Assembly: GCA_049596815.1 (NCBI GenBank)
Contig: JBMYLY010000064.1
Span: forward strand, 1 to 7,204
Reading direction: 5' to 3'
DNA from: UBA724 sp049596815
GTDB lineage: Bacteria; Bacteroidota; Bacteroidia; Flavobacteriales; Flavobacteriaceae
Length of the DNA stretch: 7,204 nt
This document shows, in pieces, positions 1 to 5,817 of this stretch. The notes under the pieces were generated by a model. The model was given only the letters and a program-made list of their open reading frames with translations, ran no database searches and was not told the origin of the DNA. Within the stretch, counting starts at the first letter, position 1, and each line of letters starts with the position of its first letter. The position numbers and the translations under genes are program-made.

Positions 1-1158
1 TCGGACAGCTTGCTGCATGGCTTCTTCTACCTCTTTGCCAATCACATGTTCACCAAAAGCAGATATGAAGTGTTTGATGCGGCCCGTGACCACCACTCGA
101 TAAGGGTTAAGGTCGGTAAACATCACCGTATCTCCCACATTGTAGGCCCAAAGGCCTGCATTGGTAGAGATCAACATCACATAATTGGTGTCTAATGCGA
201 CTTCCCCTATGGTCAACCGTGGAGGGTTAGGCTCAAAAAACTTATCTGCGGGTACAAACTCATAAAATATGCCTGAGTTTAGTTGTAACAACATGCCCTT
301 TTGTTTGGGCTGGTCTTGGAAGGCAAAAAATCCTTCTGAGGCCGGATACAGTTCTACACTCGCTAGGTTGCGCCCCACCAAGGCCTCTAGCTTTGAGCGA
401 TACGGTTCAAAATTGACACCTCCGTAAACAAACAGCTTGAGGTTGGGGAATAATTCTCCTACTTTCTTGCCTGTTTTTTCAATGAGCTTTTCATAATACA
501 TGCTGACCCAAGGGGGTATGCCGCCAATCAGCCGCATGTCCTCGTGGTGTGTTTCTTCAACAATCGCATCCACTTTGGTTTCCCAGTCTTCGATGCAATT
601 GGTTTCCCACGAGGGAAGTCTGTTTTTTTGAAGATAGCTGGGCACATAATGCGCAACGATGCCCGACAGTCTTCCGGTGGCGATGCCATTGGTGTCACTC
701 AATACCGGGCTGCCTTGGAGGAATATCAATTTGCCATCCGCAAAAGAGGCGTCTCCAGTGTTGTGAATATGAAAAAACAGGGCGTTTTTGGCTGCCTCTA
801 TGTGGTGAGGCATAGAGGCTTTGGTAATGGGGATGTATTTGGTTCCTGAAGTAGTTCCAGAAGTTTTCGCAAAATACAGGGGTTCCCCAGGCCATAAGAC
901 ATCTTGATTGCCGGCTACGGCTTTTTCTACATAGGGTCTTAGCGCTTCATAATCGCGAATGGGTACGCATGCTTTGTAGTCCGCATGACTTTTGATTTTA
1001 TCAAAGCCGTGGTCTTGCCCAAATTGGGTGTGTTTGGCTGAGTCGATGAGGTTGCAAAAAACGTCATGTTGTGTTTTTATTGGTTGATGCGCCCATTTCT
1101 GTACCTTTTGATGAGCCTTTCGGGCAAGTATTTTTGCTAAAATTGTTTTTATCGACAT
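1..1158 (-). CDS. GH3-family (auxin-responsive-promoter type) acyl-adenylating enzyme, 3' end cut by window edge
   Basis: Translating the minus strand from the ATG at 1158-1156 gives 386 uninterrupted residues that run off the left edge; family members are usually about 500 residues, so the C-terminal part is missing. The reading matches the GH3 fold of the ANL adenylating superfamily. Visible are the nucleotide-binding loop TSGTTSGT (residues 99-106), YGGVNFEPY (about 245-253), the YPASEG motif (271-276) and YNVGD (339-343), which correspond to GH3 ATP/AMP-binding motifs 1 to 3. Plant GH3 enzymes join amino acids to acyl acids through an acyl-adenylate; the substrate of the bacterial members is not known to me, so only adenylation chemistry is inferred. 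No signal peptide or membrane segment is visible, so it is probably cytoplasmic. The gene starts one base after the stop of the M23 peptidase gene (TAA-G-ATG), so the two are almost certainly co-transcribed and perhaps translationally coupled. Confidence 0.93.
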   Translation of the reverse strand, partial: MSIKTILAKILARKAHQKVQKWAHQPIKTQHDVFCNLIDSAKHTQFGQDHGFDKIKSHADYKACVPIRDYEALRPYVEKAVAGNQDVLWPGEPLYFAKTSGTTSGTKYIPITKASMPHHIEAAKNALFFHIHNTGDASFADGKLIFLQGSPVLSDTNGIATGRLSGIVAHYVPSYLQKNRLPSWETNCIEDWETKVDAIVEETHHEDMRLIGGIPPWVSMYYEKLIEKTGKKVGELFPNLKLFVYGGVNFEPYRSKLEALVGRNLASVELYPASEGFFAFQDQPKQKGMLLQLNSGIFYEFVPADKFFEPNPPRLTIGEVALDTNYVMLISTNAGLWAYNVGDTVMFTDLNPYRVVVTGRIKHFISAFGEHVIGKEVEEAMQQAVR

Positions 1159-1159
1159 C

Positions 1160-2035
1160 TTATTCGAAATCTATAAACTCTGTTGGGTCGATGGGGAAGC
1201 CATCACTCCACAACTCGAAATGCAAATGGGGACCTGTGGACAAATTTCCTGTGCTTCCTGCAAAAGCAATGACCTCTCCTGAGGTAACCAAATCGCCTTG
1301 AGTCACCGCCAAAGATTCGCTGTGTTTGTAAACACTCACTATGTTTTGTGCGTGCTTGATGATGACCACATAACCCGTTTCTGTGGTCCAATCTGCAAAA
1401 ATCACCGTGCCGGGAGCCACCGATTTTATGGGGGTGTTTTTAGTAACAACGACGTCTACTGCAAAATGGTTGGTGGTGGGGTCAAAGCCTTGAGAGATGG
1501 TGCCGGTAGCCGGGCTGTAAAGCACGTAATTTACCCTGTTTTCTGCGGTTTCGAACAAATTAAACCGATCTTCACGCGCCACTTCTTCTCTGAGGAGTGA
1601 GTCTTGGGCGCTTGTGACAAAATCTGATTCAGTAGGCACCAAAAAAAGGGTGTTGCGTATGGAATCTTGTTCAAAGTCTGTTGCGCTCATGTCTCCAGTC
1701 AGTACTTGAGTAATAGATGCAATAAACCGTTGGTTGCGCTCTAGCTGAAGTTGTAAGGAATCCAAAACATAAGTGTTCTCCACGGCTTGTCTTCGCAAAG
1801 CCGTGGAGTCATAGCCCGGAATGTATTCTTTTAGAGGGGTCAGGGCAATGATGGCATAGGTAGCCGAGACCAAAAAGACGGCTGACAATCCAACAATCAA
1901 AAAAACGTTGAATCGGCTTAACTTATAAGACAAAAGCTCCTCAAAAGTGTCCTCATTGAGCACAACGAGTCTGTACTTGGCCAGCAGTCTTTTGACCAAG
2001 CTTTTCTTTTTGGGTCTGTTGGTGGTTTGGGTCAT
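1160..2035 (-). CDS. Membrane-anchored M23 (LytM-type) peptidoglycan endopeptidase
   Basis: This is a 291-residue zinc metallopeptidase, predicted to cut peptide cross-links in peptidoglycan during wall growth or division. Starting at the ATG at 2035, it has a basic cytoplasmic N-terminus (about 1-41), one transmembrane helix (about 42-65), a helical, probably coiled-coil periplasmic stretch (about 80-115), and a C-terminal LytM domain. All expected active-site residues are present: H190 and D194 in HFAVD, H238 in VYKH, and H270 and H272 in GPHLHFE. These match LytM zinc ligands H210, D214 and H293 and its catalytic H260 and H291, so the enzyme should be active rather than a degenerate regulator. 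The N-terminal stretch KYRLVVLNEDTFEE and the LTPLREYIPGY-like segment after the helix are typical of flavobacterial members. An in-frame TTG at 2053 was rejected as start because the extension would run through the -7 promoter box. GH3 follows after one base; tatA is divergent. Confidence 0.93.
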   Translation of the reverse strand: MTQTTNRPKKKSLVKRLLAKYRLVVLNEDTFEELLSYKLSRFNVFLIVGLSAVFLVSATYAIIALTPLKEYIPGYDSTALRRQAVENTYVLDSLQLQLERNQRFIASITQVLTGDMSATDFEQDSIRNTLFLVPTESDFVTSAQDSLLREEVAREDRFNLFETAENRVNYVLYSPATGTISQGFDPTTNHFAVDVVVTKNTPIKSVAPGTVIFADWTTETGYVVIIKHAQNIVSVYKHSESLAVTQGDLVTSGEVIAFAGSTGNLSTGPHLHFELWSDGFPIDPTEFIDFE

Positions 2036-2040
2036 TTGGG

Positions 2041-2048
2041 CAAATATA
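2041..2048 (-). promoter_or_regulatory. Bacteroidota-type -7 promoter box for the M23-GH3 operon
   Basis: Read on the minus strand this is TATATTTG, a perfect match to the TAnnTTTG -7 element used by the primary sigma factor of Bacteroidota. Only five bases separate it from the ATG of the M23 gene, so the predicted transcript has almost no leader. A possible -33 TTG lies at 2075-2073, but the 24-base spacer is slightly longer than usual, so the -33 assignment is uncertain. There is no proof of a start site from sequence alone. Confidence 0.6.
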
Positions 2049-2083
2049 GCCAACTCCTCTTAGTGTGATGACCAAAATCTTAG

Positions 2084-2091
2084 TACATTTG
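2084..2091 (+). promoter_or_regulatory. Bacteroidota-type -7 promoter box for tatA
   Basis: TACATTTG is a perfect TAnnTTTG match, 17 bases before the tatA ATG, predicting a leader of roughly a dozen bases. A weak TTAGTG at 2060-2065 could serve as the -33 element with a spacer of about 18-20. The box is part of an 11-base string, GTACATTTGCG, repeated exactly in the pgk promoter. It lies back to back with the M23 promoter in a 73-base divergent region. Confidence 0.65.
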
Positions 2092-2108
2092 CGACAAAGA
2101 ATAAGCTT

Positions 2109-2291
2109 ATGTCTTTATTTATCCTCCCTTTGGCCATTGGACCATGGCAAATCGTTTTGATTGTCCTTGTGGTATTGCTTCTTTTTGGCGGTCGTAAAAT
2201 TCCCGAACTGATGCGCGGCTTGGGCAGTGGCATCAAGGAGTTTAAGGAAGCTTCGAAAGACGAAGAATCTTCGAAAGACAAAGACGCTTAA
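2109..2291 (+). CDS. tatA: Sec-independent (twin-arginine) protein translocase subunit TatA
   Basis: This 60-residue protein has the full TatA plan: a short periplasmic N-terminus, one transmembrane helix (about 12-26, PWQIVLIVLVVLLLF), the hinge FGG (26-28), then an amphipathic helix beginning RKIPELMRGLGSGIKEFK (29-46) and a short charged tail rich in Lys, Asp and Glu. TatA oligomers form or thin the membrane path for folded proteins handed over by TatBC. The length is at the short end of the family. No tatB or tatC is in the window; a tatA gene separate from tatC is common in Bacteroidota. It is transcribed alone, divergent from the M23 gene, and its TAA overlaps the stop codon of the convergent DUF4837 gene. 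No Shine-Dalgarno sequence is visible; the start is fixed by the only suitable ATG ahead of the helix. Confidence 0.95.
   Translation: MSLFILPLAIGPWQIVLIVLVVLLLFGGRKIPELMRGLGSGIKEFKEASKDEESSKDKDA
2251..2279 (+). repeat. Short internal repeat in the tatA tail
   Basis: The 11-mer CTTCGAAAGAC occurs twice (2251-2261 and 2269-2279), 18 bases apart and in frame, encoding two copies of Ser-Lys-Asp. Between them CGAAGAATCTTCG (2261-2273) is an inverted repeat around a single base. It probably reflects small-scale duplication in the low-complexity charged tail and has no evident function. Confidence 0.4.
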
Positions 2292-2298
2292 GGCGTTT
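2282..2298. terminator. Weak hairpin over the overlapping stop codons of tatA and the DUF4837 gene
   Basis: ACGC at 2284-2287 pairs with GCGT at 2293-2296 around a five-base loop holding the shared TTAA; a G-U and an A-U pair extend the stem on the plus strand. There is no proper U-tract on either side, so it could at best be a weak bidirectional terminator for the two convergent genes. Nothing better is visible nearby. Confidence 0.25.
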
Positions 2299-3268
2299 CT
2301 GCTTCACGGGTTGATTTCAAAATCGTTTCAACCTCAAAAATGTAGTCTCTTTTGGCTGCGGACGGGGCAAACACAAAGCCTTCCATAACTAGATTGTACC
2401 CTTTTTCTTTGTCCGCAATGACATATTGCAAAAATGGGCCTGCCATAAAATCTCCCTTTACTTCCCATGTGCCTCGAACTTCCAAAGCGGGCTTGCCTGT
2501 AAATTGGGTGGTGTATGTATAGGGCTCATAGGCCGCTTCTGTTATCATATGGGTGTTGGGTAGCCGTCCCGGTACGAATGCCTTTCCTATAGAGTCTCGC
2601 ACGGCTATGGCTTTATTTAGGTTTTGAGAGGCTATCATTTCAGGGTCATACTGGGTTGTATAAACCAACAAGTTGATATGCCCTTTTTGTGTTTCGCGTT
2701 GTAACCAAAGTGTTTGAGCGCCACGTTTCACCACTCGGTAATTAGAGGGCATGGTCATTTGGAGTCCAAATTGTGCTTCTAGACCATGCTGATCAAAAGT
2801 GGCTTTTTGAATCCGTCGCAGTCGCTCTTTTCGGTCTTGCGCTTTGAACCGGTCGATCACCTTTGTGGCTTGAGATATTAGACTTTCTATGAGCGCATCA
2901 GTTTCAGGAGCGCTAAACACAGCCATGGTTTGGGGTCGGGCATAATAATTTTCATCCAAACGCACTTCTATTTGGTTGCTTAGTCCGATCCAAATAATAT
3001 TTCTTCCCGAACGTGCAAACCCGCTAAAAACCTCAGGGGGCATTTGGTTGAGGTCAAAAAGAGGTTCTTCTTGGGGTAGTCCTTCCGCAGGATAGGCGTA
3101 TACATCTCGAACAACTTGTCCGACCTCTCCTTCCCACATTGATGTGGGCATCACCACTGTTACCGCATTGATGTTGCCGTTGGAGGTTGGTATAATGGGT
3201 GTTTGTTTGCGGTTACAGCCCGCTAAGATGGTTGCAAAAAAAGCAAGAAGTGAAAGCCTGTTTAGCAT
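2288..3268 (-). CDS. DUF4837 family lipoprotein
   Basis: This 326-residue protein has a lipoprotein signal peptide: M-L-N-R, a hydrophobic stretch, then the lipobox LAGC with Cys18 as the lipidated residue. The mature part matches what I know of DUF4837, a family largely confined to Bacteroidota: an early SNGNINAVTVVM strand, WEGEVGQVVRD, LPQEEPLFDLNQMPPEVFSGF (from about residue 64), and WEVKGDFMAGPF and KRDYIFEVE near the C-terminus. The function is unknown. No run of acidic residues follows Cys18, so the Bacteroidota surface-export signal is not evident and a periplasm-facing anchor is more likely. The gene begins 20 bases after the pgk stop with no promoter box between, so it is probably co-transcribed with pgk. 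An in-frame TTG at 3292, overlapping the pgk stop as TTGA, would add eight residues before the signal peptide; the ATG at 3268 is preferred. The 3' end overlaps that of tatA by four bases. Confidence 0.9.
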   Translation of the reverse strand: MLNRLSLLAFFATILAGCNRKQTPIIPTSNGNINAVTVVMPTSMWEGEVGQVVRDVYAYPAEGLPQEEPLFDLNQMPPEVFSGFARSGRNIIWIGLSNQIEVRLDENYYARPQTMAVFSAPETDALIESLISQATKVIDRFKAQDRKERLRRIQKATFDQHGLEAQFGLQMTMPSNYRVVKRGAQTLWLQRETQKGHINLLVYTTQYDPEMIASQNLNKAIAVRDSIGKAFVPGRLPNTHMITEAAYEPYTYTTQFTGKPALEVRGTWEVKGDFMAGPFLQYVIADKEKGYNLVMEGFVFAPSAAKRDYIFEVETILKSTREAETP

Positions 3269-3288
3269 GACTTGCTTTTGTTCAAAAA

Positions 3289-4476
3289 TCAAGCCAAAAT
3301 CGCAGCAATGCCGGGAAGGGTTTTCCCTTCAAGGCTTTCCAGCATGGCACCACCTCCGGTAGACACATAGCTTACTTTGTCTTCCATGCCAAACTGCTTT
3401 ACGGCCGCCACGGAGTCTCCGCCTCCGACCAATGAAAACGCGCCGTTTTGTGTGCTTTGGGCAATGGCCTCACCAAGTTGGATGGTGCCTTTGGCGAAAT
3501 TAGAAAATTCGAAAACACCCAAGGGTCCATTCCACAATATGGTCTTGGCCTGCGAAACAACATTTGCAAAATTTTTCAAGCTTTTGGGTCCGGCGTCCAT
3601 GCCTTCCCAGCCCTCAGCAATGTTGTTGATGTCAAAAACCTGTTGTGCAGAATCATTTGAAAATTCGTTCCCTCCCACTACATCAACAGGCAAATGAATG
3701 TGTACGCCTTTTTCTTTGGCAGCAGCCAATATAGATAGTGCCAAGTCCTTTTTGTCGTCCTCACAAATAGAATTTCCAATGCTGCCACCCATAGCTTTGA
3801 CAAAAGTGAATGCCATACCGCCCCCTATAATCATGTGATCTACCTTGTCTAAAATGTTTTCTATGATGGTGATTTTAGAAGATACTTTAGCGCCTCCTAA
3901 AATGGCTAAAACTGGTTTTTCGCCGGACTGCATCACCTTGTCAATGGCTTCAATTTCTTGAGACAACAGCGCTCCAAAACATTTGTTTTTTGGAAAATGT
4001 TTCGCCACTACGGTAGTCGAGGCATGGGCGCGATGGGCAGTACCAAACGCATCATTGATATAAAAATCTCCCAACTTGGCCAGTGCAGACGCAAAAGCCT
4101 CATCTCCTTGTGTTTCTTCTGGGTGAAAACGCAGGTTTTCTAGCAACAAAACAGCGCCCGGCTGTAGGGCTTGGGCTGCAGCCTGTGCTTCTTGGCCTAC
4201 GGTTGTCGCACAAAACTGCACATTCACGCCCAATACCTCTGATACTTCAGAAACAATATGGCGTAATGACAAATCGTCGTCCTTTCCCTTTGGGCGTCCC
4301 AAGTGAGACATCAATATACAGCTTCCCCCTTCGGACAATACTTTGTCTATCGTGGGTTTTGCCGCGCGGATGCGGGTATTGTCTGTGACTTGTTTATTTG
4401 CGTCTAAAGGCACATTAAAATCAACACGAATAAGGGCTTTTTTGCCCGAAAAGGAATAATTGTCAAGAGTATGCAT
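3289..4476 (-). CDS. pgk: Phosphoglycerate kinase
   Basis: Phosphoglycerate kinase transfers phosphate from 1,3-bisphosphoglycerate to ADP, the first ATP-yielding step of lower glycolysis, and runs in reverse in gluconeogenesis; it is cytosolic. The 395-residue length is standard. Substrate-side motifs in the N-terminal domain are RVDFNVP (17-23), DNTRIR (32-37), SHLGRPKG (57-64), ENLRFH (113-118) and the NDAFGTAHRAHAS segment (141-153). Nucleotide-side motifs in the C-terminal domain are GGAKVSSK (194-201), GGGMAFTF (218-225), NGPLGVFE (316-323), GGGDSVA (351-357) and STGGGAMLE (372-380). No key position appears lost. The ATG at 4476 is preceded by a -7 promoter box 16 bases upstream. The gene is the first of a probable two-gene unit with the DUF4837 lipoprotein and is divergent from the delta' gene. 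Confidence 0.98.
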   Translation of the reverse strand: MHTLDNYSFSGKKALIRVDFNVPLDANKQVTDNTRIRAAKPTIDKVLSEGGSCILMSHLGRPKGKDDDLSLRHIVSEVSEVLGVNVQFCATTVGQEAQAAAQALQPGAVLLLENLRFHPEETQGDEAFASALAKLGDFYINDAFGTAHRAHASTTVVAKHFPKNKCFGALLSQEIEAIDKVMQSGEKPVLAILGGAKVSSKITIIENILDKVDHMIIGGGMAFTFVKAMGGSIGNSICEDDKKDLALSILAAAKEKGVHIHLPVDVVGGNEFSNDSAQQVFDINNIAEGWEGMDAGPKSLKNFANVVSQAKTILWNGPLGVFEFSNFAKGTIQLGEAIAQSTQNGAFSLVGGGDSVAAVKQFGMEDKVSYVSTGGGAMLESLEGKTLPGIAAILA

Positions 4477-4492
4477 GGTTTATTTTTGGGCG

Positions 4493-4500
4493 CAAATGTA
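4493..4500 (-). promoter_or_regulatory. Bacteroidota-type -7 promoter box for pgk
   Basis: The minus strand reads TACATTTG, a perfect TAnnTTTG match, 16 bases before the pgk ATG, predicting a leader of roughly a dozen bases. Immediately upstream on that strand is an A-rich run (complement of 4503-4509). I do not see a clear -33 TTG at the normal spacing. The surrounding GTACATTTGCG is identical to that of the tatA promoter. Confidence 0.65.
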
Positions 4501-4565
4501 CCTTTTTTTAGTGTCTTAAGGATGGTTTTCTTGTCATCATAACATTAAGGCACGACTAGGATGGT

Positions 4566-4573
4566 TATCTTTG
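4566..4573 (+). promoter_or_regulatory. Bacteroidota-type -7 promoter box for the delta' gene
   Basis: TATCTTTG is a perfect TAnnTTTG match whose last base lies only three bases before the ATG at 4577. Since transcription in this group usually begins a few bases after the box, the predicted start site coincides with the A of the ATG, giving a leaderless mRNA. A weak TTAAGG at 4545-4550 is the only -33 candidate. Confidence 0.6.
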
Positions 4574-4576
4574 TTT

Positions 4577-5725
4577 ATGCGATTTTATGAAATCCTCGGT
4601 CACGACGCCCAAAAAGAAGCCCTAATGGCGGGGGTTGCTCTGGGCAGAATTCCCCATGCACAGCTTTTTGTGGGGCCTGAGGGCTGTGGTTTGCTGCCGA
4701 TGGCCTTGGCCTATGCGCAGTATGTGTTTTGTCAAAACCAAACTTCGGAAAACAGTGACGAGGGTGCTGGGTGTAACCTAAGATGCGACCATCTTTCCCA
4801 TCCCGACTTGCATTTTGTTTACCCAACAGCTACCAACAATCGTGTTAAATCAAAGCCTAGCTCGATTGCTTTTTTGGATGATTGGCGGTCTTTTGTTCTT
4901 GAGAATCCCTATGGGGGTTTGTTCGATTGGTATCAACATTTGGGGGTGGAAAACAAACAGGGTCAAATAGGGGTTGCCGACGCTCAAGAACTCATAAGTG
5001 CACTTGGGTTAAAATCCTATGAAGGGGGGTGGAAAGGCGCCGTGGTTTGGGGCGCAGACAAACTCAACGTCGCTGCTGCCAACAAGTTGCTAAAACTGGT
5101 GGAGGAGCCGCCAGAAAAAACGCTCCTACTGTTGGTGACAAACCACGAGGATCAGGTGCTTGAAACCTTGCGTTCGCGCTGCCAAACAACCACCTTTTCT
5201 GCTTTGCCTCCGCAAACCATTGCCTCGGGGTTGCTGTCTAAAGGCTGTCCTCAAGAAACCGCCCAACAGCTTGCCCATCAAGCCAATGGTGATTACAATT
5301 TGGCCTTGTCGCTTCTCAAAAATGCAGATTCACCCTTTGAAGATTGGTTTGTGCATTGGGTGCGAACTGCATTTAAAGCGCGCGGCAATAAAAGTGCGGT
5401 GCTAGAGCTCATAGCGTGGAGTCAACTAGTTGCCGGTACTGGGAGAGAAACACAAAAACAATTTTTGAGGTATTGCATCGAACTCTTTCGCCAGGCTTTG
5501 ATGACAAATTATGGGCTAAAAGAGCTCACCCACTTTGTTTCCAAGGGGAATTTTGAGCTTGATCGCTTTGCCCCATTTGTTCATAACGGGAATATCTTTC
5601 TGATTGTCAAAGCTTTGGAAGAAAGTTTTTACCACGTAGAGCGAAACGGAAACGCGAAAATGATTTTTTCAGAACTGTCCTTAACCCTCACCAAGCTCAT
5701 ACACGCCAATCCCAAAGCGGCCTAA
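4577..5725 (+). CDS. holB: DNA polymerase III clamp-loader subunit delta'
   Basis: This 382-residue protein resembles the delta' subunit of the clamp loader, which helps open the sliding clamp and place it on primed DNA. In order: ILGHDAQKEAL (about 5-15), GRIPHAQLFVGPEGCG with a degenerate P-loop lacking the Walker A Lys (33-41, GPEGCGLLP), a cysteine segment (C52, C66, C70) leading to HPDLHFVYP, then VVWGADKLNVAAANKLLKLVEEPPE (about 156-180, degenerate Walker B plus the conserved helix), and the RSRC motif (199-202). Loss of Walker residues with SRC retained fits delta', which does not hydrolyse ATP, rather than DnaX. The C-terminal half (about 215-380) is the variable collar domain. Residues from about 80 to 130 are extra compared with E. 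coli, as I recall for Bacteroidota members. The ATG at 4577 is preferred; the TTG at 4571 is part of the promoter box. The gene stands alone, divergent from pgk and convergent with the methyltransferase gene. Confidence 0.88.
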   Translation: MRFYEILGHDAQKEALMAGVALGRIPHAQLFVGPEGCGLLPMALAYAQYVFCQNQTSENSDEGAGCNLRCDHLSHPDLHFVYPTATNNRVKSKPSSIAFLDDWRSFVLENPYGGLFDWYQHLGVENKQGQIGVADAQELISALGLKSYEGGWKGAVVWGADKLNVAAANKLLKLVEEPPEKTLLLLVTNHEDQVLETLRSRCQTTTFSALPPQTIASGLLSKGCPQETAQQLAHQANGDYNLALSLLKNADSPFEDWFVHWVRTAFKARGNKSAVLELIAWSQLVAGTGRETQKQFLRYCIELFRQALMTNYGLKELTHFVSKGNFELDRFAPFVHNGNIFLIVKALEESFYHVERNGNAKMIFSELSLTLTKLIHANPKAA

Positions 5726-5743
5726 AAAACGGCTTTCATAAAT

Positions 5744-5771
5744 AGCTCCTCTAGGCTTTTCCTTTTTTTTT
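5744..5771 (+). terminator. Possible weak intrinsic terminator after the delta' gene
   Basis: AGCT at 5744-5747 can pair with GGCT at 5754-5757 (one G-U pair) around a six-base loop, followed by TTTT-CC and a run of nine Ts to 5771. The stem is only four pairs, so the call rests mainly on the T-rich tract 19 bases past the delta' stop codon. An alternative small stem, GCC/GGC, spans the stop codon itself at 5720-5733. Confidence 0.3.
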
Positions 5772-5795
5772 CGACGCTACACATGCTTGTTGTTT

Positions 5796-5817
5796 AAAGA
5801 CGCTTTTAAAACGCTTT
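5796..5817. terminator. A/T-rich hairpin at the 3' end of the methyltransferase gene
   Basis: AAAG-A-CG at 5796-5802 pairs with CGCTTT at 5812-5817, with one bulged A and a nine-base loop CTTTTAAAA. It overlaps the methyltransferase stop codon and lies in the 90-base convergent gap. It is weak, with no clear U-tract on the minus strand; recorded because its left arm AAAGACGCTT also occurs at the other convergent junction (2280-2289). Confidence 0.2.

Noticed and set aside
544..849. Open frames on the plus strand inside the GH3 gene
   Set aside because: They lie antisense to a clearly conserved protein, show no recognisable motifs, and have atypical composition.
2036..2053. Upstream TTG start for the M23 gene, preceded by an SD-like GAGGAG on the minus strand
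   Set aside because: The GAGGAG lies directly against the TTG with no spacing, and the extension runs through a perfect -7 promoter box. The ATG at 2035 matches the N-terminus expected for the family.
3269..3292. TTG start for the DUF4837 gene overlapping the pgk stop as TTGA
   Set aside because: It would place eight polar residues before the signal peptide. The ATG at 3268 gives a compact, normal lipoprotein signal, so the TTG is only a fallback.
3377..4388. Several plus-strand open frames inside pgk
   Set aside because: pgk is unmistakable on the other strand through its whole length; these frames are shadows without family features.
4571..4576. TTG start two codons before the chosen ATG of the delta' gene
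   Set aside because: This TTG is the last three bases of the TATCTTTG promoter box and would probably not be transcribed.
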